DNA from: a virus
Length of the DNA stretch: 45,891 nt
Direction: 5' to 3' (one strand)
Virus record (IMG/VR): IMGVR_UViG_3300009604_000016
Coordinates: 1 to 45,891 of that record
Below the pieces are notes generated by a model. It was not told where the DNA came from, made no database searches, and saw only the letters and a program-made list of their open reading frames with translations. Of this stretch, positions 40,294 through 45,891 are shown piece after piece. How positions within the stretch are numbered: position 1 is the stretch's first letter; the number at the start of each line of letters is the position of its first letter. Both the position numbers and the translations under genes were made by a program.

Positions 40294-43200
40294 TACTGTT
40301 CCGAAGTGACAATTTTGCGCCTATAAATAGTTCCCAGTGCATCTACTGTGCTTGTTTGCCCACTTAAAATCCACTGTAAATGTTTTCCACTTTGTTCATC
40401 CGCAGCTACCGTAAAAGAAGTCAAAGACCCAGCTTCCGTCCCTAATGTTCCGTCAATCTTAACAGCAATACCCGTAGACGCATGACCTAGAGAACCGCTT
40501 GGAGAACCAGTAACATTGAAATTATTAAATCTTTTTATTTGAGTATCTTGACCTAATGTTAATTTTTTACTGTGCCAATCCCAAGGTTTAACATTTGTAG
40601 GGTCATTCATTAAAGTCCACATTTTACTATTACAACTAGCTATTAGTTCTCCATCCTTCCCTAAGATTAAACTAATGGGCTCATTTGTATCTTGAGAACC
40701 ACCATAGATCATAAAATTTCTCCATAAGTCCCATCTTTTTTTAATAACATTATAAGCCCAAGTAGCATAAACACCGCTTGTTGTTTTAAATACTATAACG
40801 AAACTTTTCATTTTATTATAAAACATTACTTTAGGACTATATGTTATATCGACATTTTCCCAACTATAAGTTGAGTCTCCTTTAGATATTGCAATAGAAA
40901 TAGGACTGGAGTTAGTTCCGTTATTCAAATAAATATTATTTTTATCAGCAAAGCACATTCCATAATCAGATACCGATATTGAATCTTGAGATACGCAACC
41001 CACCCCTTCTAATGTGTCTTCTATATATAGATTATTAGGCTCAATCCTATACATATTGTTTTCATCAAAAGCATATACTCTTCCATTGAAAGATTTTAAT
41101 GCAGTAGGTGTTGTAGGTAAGACTAGAAAGTCGTTTATCCAATTAAATTGATCATATTTATAAGGCTTAGATTTAAAGAGATAATTATTAGCGTCTTTAA
41201 TAAGTTGGTGATGACATTTTGCAACAAATAAATGACTGTTTAAATCAGTAGATAGGGAATAATTAGGTATACTATGATCTAAAACTTCTGATATACCAGT
41301 CCTTCCTTCATAACTTGCACCAAGATTATAATTATCTATAACTGTTTTTGTTCTTGTTGCTCCCCATGTTGTATCAGTAGAATATTTCCAACTAACATTT
41401 AAATCATAAGTATCTACGAGTCTATAGAATCCAGTAGGCTCTGTTGTTCCGTCAGTTGCGCTTTCTGCCCTATATAATGCAACCCCTGTTACCCTAGTCC
41501 CCAAAGTTTCTGTATATAAGTCCATTGTTATTTCAACATTTTTAGCCAATGGGGATATTAATTGAGTAGCTATACCTAAAGGACCTTCTTGATAACCGTC
41601 ATATATAAATGAAGCCTTATACCAATATTCTTTTGATGCACTAAACCCACTATTGTTTTCCATATTTGTTTGGGTAAGCGTAACATCTAATGGGGCGGCT
41701 AATTTACGTGTCCAAGCTCCAAAATTACTCGTACCAGTTGATGTCATTATGGCTATTTTTCCATTAGCGTAACCCGAGTTAAGGAATAAAGAATATGTAA
41801 ATCCAGTATCATCTGACGTAACTATAGCATCTTGAACTTTAGCTGCATCTGTTGTGTACTCAAATGTCGGAACAGATGCCCCACCTGATGCAAATCTATA
41901 AACAGACTCATCAGTATTGTGAGCCCATGCCGATGTATCTCCCGTACAGAACCAATGGTTAGATGCCATTGTAGCTCCCCCACTTACAGTAGGAGTTGGG
42001 TCAATATACTTTAAATGCATTAATTTTGTATCGTGACTGGCTATCCCGCCGCTATTTGCAGTATTTACTGCTATTATAATTCTATCATCAGTTATATGTC
42101 CGCTATCGTGACTATAGATAGATGTAATATTATCCCACGTAGTTTGTAAGGTTGCGTTTGTTAAATCAGCATCATCTCCATATTTACCAATAATATCCGT
42201 ACTAGCCGATGCGGTTTTAAGCCTAACAGGAAACCACTTTGTCTCATCAATATCATTATCGCCATAAGTACCACTGTATACAGGGGCATAATCATTCTTT
42301 ACAAAATTAAGCACAGGACCATTTATATCTATAACTTGATGAGGAACTGCGCTACTTGTAGTTGCATTTATTAAACAATTTATACCCAATCTATAGGTTT
42401 GATGGTCTTCAACTGCAAATTCACATATCCACCCCACCCAATTTGTATCATTACCTTTAATTAACGATGCTTTTGTGTATGGAATAATAGCGGCATTTGC
42501 CGGATAAGTATGGCTAGGTGCAGTTCCTTGGCTAGTTGTATTGCTATCGTACCAGTGTCCTACTTGATGATTGTAACTACCCCAAAGAGAAGATTTTATT
42601 CCTTGAAAAGGTGTCCTATCCGTAAAAGTTAATGTACCGGCAGTTCCAGTAGGAGCAGTAGCATTTTGTAAAAGCCCTCTTCCAGTCGTTGTAGTTGGAG
42701 CAGCTACTTGCCCAGCTCCGTGATAAGTATGTCCCCCCGACTTAGCAAGCCATATATGCCACGTACTTGACGCTCCAGTTTCTATAATATCTGTAAAATC
42801 ATGAGCGGTTTCAGTGCCAGCTTGGGTTATGCCATATGTCTTTGTAACTGAATGATCGGTAGATGATATATCAATCCAAAGAATTGTATTATTGTCATCT
42901 ACTATCATTAACAAGTTATTATGGTCTAAAGCCATAGCCTTAGTCTTAGTAAAAATTAAATTAGATACATAAACTACGTACTTTGATGATTTATCAATAT
43001 AGTAGAGATAGTTTCCGTCAAAAGATATGCCGTAGATATAATCTCCGTATTCTACGGTCTTGCAAAACGACGGGAAAGTCGTTGGGGAATGTAATTCAGC
43101 ATCTTCAACATCAAGAAGCGTAGATGCAGCTTCTCCAAATTGTCCTTGACTGTGAAAACCACACCAAAGAGGTTTATTTTCCGAACCATTTCCCATTCCA

Positions 43201-43832
43201 ATATGGACTTCCTTGTTGTTCTTCACCATTGTAGGAGTCCCGGTTACTGATTCAGCCGCCGTGGATATACTTGCCTGTATAGGAGAACCTGGACTAGCAT
43301 AGAAATCATCTATTTTTTTAATCTTACTATCGCTCTCTTGAAAATAGACAATATGACGAGTGCCATTATTATTTATCATTGCTGATTGACTAGCTATATA
43401 AAGAGCGCCAGTAGTTTCAGAAACAGTAGTTTCATAGACAATTGCATCATTTAATAATGTACCTGCGCCAACCCAACCACTACAACCAGTTAATCTTTCA
43501 GTACCCCCGCTATTTCCAGTATAAGTTATAAACTGTACATAACCAAGCGAATCTGTAAATATAACAGACCCAGATGCAGAAAACCCAGAAGAGTCATCTA
43601 ATGTTATTACACTAGAACCGCTTGCAACACCTCCATTTGCCGGGCTAGTGTCACTACCAGTAGATACTAAATTTTTAGCTAAGTCGTATGGGATTCCCTT
43701 AAGAACACCATCTTCAGCCATGGGATCTATATTTAGGCTATAAGTAGCTGAATCTTCTGGGATATCGGTATCTACGGGTGTAGTAACCGTTCCAACATGA
43801 AAATTCTTTATTTCATGAAGTCGCTTAGGCAC
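40293..43832 (-). CDS. large tail hub/tail protein (beta-propeller-like)
   Basis: A 1179-residue beta-rich protein. About residues 60-130 hold the module shared with the 101-residue protein at 3550-3855. The middle is a long series of beta strands and may include an inserted LamG-like domain. The C-terminal third has segments such as LKSFNGRVYAFDENNMYRIE and CFADKNNIYLNNGT, like the tail-hub beta-propellers of short-tailed phages (P22 gp10, T7 gp12 type). It probably forms the tail below the portal. The family is recognised by style only, not exact alignment. Confidence 0.65.
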   Translation of the reverse strand: MPKRLHEIKNFHVGTVTTPVDTDIPEDSATYSLNIDPMAEDGVLKGIPYDLAKNLVSTGSDTSPANGGVASGSSVITLDDSSGFSASGSVIFTDSLGYVQFITYTGNSGGTERLTGCSGWVGAGTLLNDAIVYETTVSETTGALYIASQSAMINNNGTRHIVYFQESDSKIKKIDDFYASPGSPIQASISTAAESVTGTPTMVKNNKEVHIGMGNGSENKPLWCGFHSQGQFGEAASTLLDVEDAELHSPTTFPSFCKTVEYGDYIYGISFDGNYLYYIDKSSKYVVYVSNLIFTKTKAMALDHNNLLMIVDDNNTILWIDISSTDHSVTKTYGITQAGTETAHDFTDIIETGASSTWHIWLAKSGGHTYHGAGQVAAPTTTTGRGLLQNATAPTGTAGTLTFTDRTPFQGIKSSLWGSYNHQVGHWYDSNTTSQGTAPSHTYPANAAIIPYTKASLIKGNDTNWVGWICEFAVEDHQTYRLGINCLINATTSSAVPHQVIDINGPVLNFVKNDYAPVYSGTYGDNDIDETKWFPVRLKTASASTDIIGKYGDDADLTNATLQTTWDNITSIYSHDSGHITDDRIIIAVNTANSGGIASHDTKLMHLKYIDPTPTVSGGATMASNHWFCTGDTSAWAHNTDESVYRFASGGASVPTFEYTTDAAKVQDAIVTSDDTGFTYSLFLNSGYANGKIAIMTSTGTSNFGAWTRKLAAPLDVTLTQTNMENNSGFSASKEYWYKASFIYDGYQEGPLGIATQLISPLAKNVEITMDLYTETLGTRVTGVALYRAESATDGTTEPTGFYRLVDTYDLNVSWKYSTDTTWGATRTKTVIDNYNLGASYEGRTGISEVLDHSIPNYSLSTDLNSHLFVAKCHHQLIKDANNYLFKSKPYKYDQFNWINDFLVLPTTPTALKSFNGRVYAFDENNMYRIEPNNLYIEDTLEGVGCVSQDSISVSDYGMCFADKNNIYLNNGTNSSPISIAISKGDSTYSWENVDITYSPKVMFYNKMKSFVIVFKTTSGVYATWAYNVIKKRWDLWRNFMIYGGSQDTNEPISLILGKDGELIASCNSKMWTLMNDPTNVKPWDWHSKKLTLGQDTQIKRFNNFNVTGSPSGSLGHASTGIAVKIDGTLGTEAGSLTSFTVAADEQSGKHLQWILSGQTSTVDALGTIYRRKIVTSEQ

Positions 43833-44586
43833 TGATTACTTTTCCCCCATATGTAGTAACACCATCATTGATATCCAAGACCATTAGATTAAAATTGCCA
43901 TTCTCAAATATGTCTACCAATCCCACGTTATGAGTCCAGTTAGTAGGGCGACCTTTTAAGTAATCTTTAGTCATATCGGTTAAGCACCCCATTGAATATG
44001 CCATGTGCGGTCCAGAGATATGGGTGATAACGGCTTTTTGTGAGTCATGGGTGTGACCGTAGATGATGTTGCATCCCATTTGTAAGGCGTGAGTTCTTGC
44101 ATGGGCAATTCCCATGTAGTGTCCTCCGTGGTAAGCATATAACTTGCTTCCGAACACTTTAAAGACTTCACCATACGGATGCCATTCATATCCTCTTTCG
44201 TCAAACTTGAAGGCTCTTCTGGAAGTGTAATCTTCAAGGTAGGGGTTTTCTTCAACAAAGTGATCGAACCATATTTCGTGGTTTCCTTGGGCGAACTGCT
44301 TTTTTGTACACCCAGCTTTAGCCAATACCTTGTCAATCCTATCAAGTCCTTTATTACCGTCTTTAATTTCTTTATCAATAGCCGGTAATTGATATTCAAG
44401 TGGAGGACGTTTCTTTTTACTCCACTGCCAATGGGATACGCTTTCTCCATCAATAGCATCTCCAATAAGAAGAAATGCAGTTGGCTTTACTGCTTTGATT
44501 ACATTTAAGGCGCATTTAAAAGCCTTTTCATCGTGATTCGGGAAGTGAATATCCGGAAATACAACCACTCTTTCTTTGATCTTCAT
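43825..44586 (-). CDS. calcineurin-like metallophosphoesterase
   Basis: A 253-residue protein with all the standard metallophosphoesterase motifs: DIH (12-14), GDAIDG (42-47), GNHE (101-104), a later His in YHGGH (152-156), and GHTH (177-180). It needs two metal ions and hydrolyses phosphoesters; the substrate (DNA end, nucleotide or protein) is unknown. It lies between endolysin and tail genes and overlaps the tail gene by 8 bases, so it is expressed late. Confidence 0.88.
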   Translation of the reverse strand: MKIKERVVVFPDIHFPNHDEKAFKCALNVIKAVKPTAFLLIGDAIDGESVSHWQWSKKKRPPLEYQLPAIDKEIKDGNKGLDRIDKVLAKAGCTKKQFAQGNHEIWFDHFVEENPYLEDYTSRRAFKFDERGYEWHPYGEVFKVFGSKLYAYHGGHYMGIAHARTHALQMGCNIIYGHTHDSQKAVITHISGPHMAYSMGCLTDMTKDYLKGRPTNWTHNVGLVDIFENGNFNLMVLDINDGVTTYGGKVISA

Positions 44587-44614
44587 TCAGTATCCTTATG
44601 TTCATTCCCTACCC

Positions 44615-44995
44615 CTAGTCCAAAATTTCAAAATGACACAAATCATCGAAAATGTTATCTTTGGTTTCAAAATCTCCATCCCAATCTCCGCCCCACCTTA
44701 TTTTGACACCTTGACTTTTTGCAATTCCCTTTACATATCCACCAAAGTAATGGAATCTATCCCTGTCTTTAAAATCTACAGGATACGGATATACATCCAT
44801 CGCCTTACCTAAGACGTGTTTCCCAAATTTGGTCTTACTTTTACCCTGTGCTACTAATTCATTCTGGCGTTCTTGGCTTCGTAATCCTTCCGTAACGGTG
44901 CAATCAAATTCTTTGACTACTTCATTGAATACATTTTGAAGCTTTACGTCTACTCCCTTCATATTGCCCTTGCTTCTTTTTCCGAATTTTGGCAT
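44615..44995 (-). CDS. M15-type peptidase endolysin
   Basis: A 126-residue protein of the M15/VanY peptidase type that cuts peptide bonds in peptidoglycan. TEGLRSQERQ (35-44), KHVLGKAMDVYP with His60 and Asp67 as zinc ligands, and LCHFEI with His121 and the catalytic Glu123 are all present. Single-domain length and lack of a signal peptide mean it needs the neighbouring holin-like proteins to reach the wall. Confidence 0.85.
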   Translation of the reverse strand: MPKFGKRSKGNMKGVDVKLQNVFNEVVKEFDCTVTEGLRSQERQNELVAQGKSKTKFGKHVLGKAMDVYPYPVDFKDRDRFHYFGGYVKGIAKSQGVKIRWGGDWDGDFETKDNIFDDLCHFEILD

Positions 44996-45228
44996 TAATC
45001 AGCATCCATATTCAAAGATTCAGCCAATTCATCAGTCACCATATCAACGATCTGCTTTGCCAATATTCTCTGCTCTGGATCACCAAACCCAGGAACATCT
45101 GGAACTGCTATTGCAACCGCATCGGCTACCTTGTTTTCAAACGCATCAGACTGTAATCTTTTGACTTGACCCTCTAAGACGCTTTTAAACATATCTTTGA
45201 GCCACTTTAATACTTTCTTTCCTATCAT
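44995..45228 (-). CDS. small hypothetical protein in the lysis cluster
   Basis: A 77-residue protein starting at 45228 (TAATG overlap with the upstream gene); a longer in-frame start lies within that gene. N-terminus basic and amphipathic (IGKKVLKWLKDMFKSVLEGQ), C-terminus acidic and helical. It overlaps the endolysin start by one base. It may assist lysis; no family recognised. Confidence 0.55.
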   Translation of the reverse strand: MIGKKVLKWLKDMFKSVLEGQVKRLQSDAFENKVADAVAIAVPDVPGFGDPEQRILAKQIVDMVTDELAESLNMDAD

Positions 45229-45452
45229 TACATTACCTTCATTATTAGATTTACGATTATAGGGATAGCGAACATCGCTACTCCACCCCAAGTTTTTATT
45301 TTTGCAATTTCTACGTTATTATTATTGGTTTTGCCATTCAGCATCGCCAAGTGCTGCTCAATCTTTTCAATTCTGTGGAATATAGTAATCTGTCTCTCAT
45401 TAAGTTTGGTGAGATATTTGATTACTTCTTCTCTATGTTGTTCAGTTTTCAT
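45228..45452 (-). CDS. XhlA-like holin/lysis protein
   Basis: A 74-residue protein: an N-terminal coiled coil (about 5-50) and one C-terminal membrane span (about 55-73, GGVAMFAIPIIVNLIM). This is the layout of the haemolysin XhlA family, which works with holins and endolysins in phage lysis cassettes. Overlaps neighbours on both sides, matching a compact lysis operon. Confidence 0.65.
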   Translation of the reverse strand: MKTEQHREEVIKYLTKLNERQITIFHRIEKIEQHLAMLNGKTNNNNVEIAKIKTWGGVAMFAIPIIVNLIMKVM

Positions 45453-45760
45453 TTGCTATTACCGTTTATTCTTCCAGAGAGATAACTTATTTTTTCTGCC
45501 AAATCACTGGTCTCACGCAAAATATCCTCCCTATGTCGTAGAGAAACATCATCAGATTTATTCCACCTTTCTATTAGTTTAATAACCATCCCTTCAATAT
45601 TCTCCAAAGTTTCGGATTGACCACGATTTTCTATTTTTAAATCTTCGAGTGTCTGTTGCTGAGACTCTGATTTCTTCGACATCGACACTACCAGATAAAC
45701 AAACATTATTCCGACTACCGCAATCATACCGCCTTCTTGATAAACCGCCATAAAATCCAT
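45449..45760 (-). CDS. BhlA/UviB-like small membrane protein, putative holin
   Basis: A 103-residue protein with an N-terminal membrane span (about 11-27, GMIAVVGIMFVYLVVSM) followed by a charged coiled coil. This is the mirror layout of the next gene product. BhlA-type holins have a similar plan. With the XhlA-like protein and endolysin it forms the lysis module. Confidence 0.6.
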   Translation of the reverse strand: MDFMAVYQEGGMIAVVGIMFVYLVVSMSKKSESQQQTLEDLKIENRGQSETLENIEGMVIKLIERWNKSDDVSLRHREDILRETSDLAEKISYLSGRINGNSK

Positions 45761-45768
45761 TTTTCATA

Positions 45769-45891
45769 TTACCTTGATATTTGGTTATCGTATTGCCATA
45801 TTTCATTGTATTCATCATACTTAATTGACTGCCACATAGACCATTGATATAGGTCTGCGAGTCTATCTTCTATCCACTCATAAGTTGGACT
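45769..45891 (-). CDS. partial gene at the right edge
   Basis: The last 40 codons of a minus-strand gene whose start lies beyond the window. The visible C-terminus is acidic and aromatic (EWIEDRLADLYQWSMWQ and on) and ends in TAA at 45771-45769, 8 bases before the next gene's ATG. Function cannot be told. Confidence 0.6.
   Translation of the reverse strand, partial: SPTYEWIEDRLADLYQWSMWQSIKYDEYNEIWQYDNQISR

Noticed and set aside
43980-44465. 161-codon minus-strand frame inside the phosphoesterase gene
   Set aside because: It lies in another frame of a gene with all catalytic motifs intact, so it is a shadow.

Overview
The window looks like most or all of a temperate, short-tailed (podovirus-like) phage genome from an AT-rich bacterial host. 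I base this on a complete head-assembly set (small and large terminase, portal, scaffold, major capsid protein), a tail-hub-like protein, no tape measure, sheath or tail-tube genes, a very large internal-virion-type protein, a lysis set, and an integrase next to a copy of the 3' half of a tRNA-Pro gene. The host cannot be named from sequence alone. Clear Shine-Dalgarno sites before many genes and a tRNA-Pro(CGG) attachment site are the main host clues.

Layout. The minus strand from about 12.3 kb down to base 1 holds, in transcription order: a small leader gene, an operator cluster, terS, two tiny genes, terL, portal, scaffold, major capsid protein, a small decoration-like protein, four connector or adaptor-type proteins, another small structural protein, and a LamG/carbohydrate-binding fibre-like protein cut by the left edge. 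The minus strand from the right edge down to 28 kb holds a cut gene, two membrane/coiled-coil lysis proteins, a small protein, an M15 peptidase endolysin, a metallophosphoesterase, a 1179-residue tail-hub-like protein, two small structural proteins, a coiled-coil protein, a 2999-residue giant protein and a zincin-motif protein. Both edges fall inside minus-strand late genes, as expected if the genome is circular (or circularly permuted) with one late operon, but the sequence does not prove closure.

The plus strand from 12.58 to 26.89 kb is the early region. Small unknown genes and a ParB-like protein come first. A minus-strand HTH-PAS regulator, the best candidate for the lysogeny repressor, lies within this region with its own divergent promoter. 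Then come a DUF932-like protein, a Sak/DUF1071 annealing protein, a possible ssDNA-binding protein, a primase-helicase fusion, a PD-(D/E)XK resolvase, and a dense run of tiny genes that overlap by 1 to 30 bases or nearly touch, several with one membrane segment. No DNA polymerase is visible, so the primase-helicase probably recruits host polymerase. The tyrosine integrase and attP follow at 26.9-27.9 kb.

Most notable points: (1) the giant protein carries a DxDGD motif in a context resembling the catalytic barrel of two-barrel RNA polymerases (QDE-1, YonO, crAss-like virion RNAP), so it may be a packaged RNA polymerase; (2) related dyads with TACTG half-sites occur upstream of terS, upstream of an early gene, and inside the promoter facing the PAS repressor, suggesting one regulon; (3) the repressor candidate has a PAS sensor domain instead of a LexA-type protease domain; (4) many stable hairpins, often with G.U-tolerant stems, punctuate the early region.
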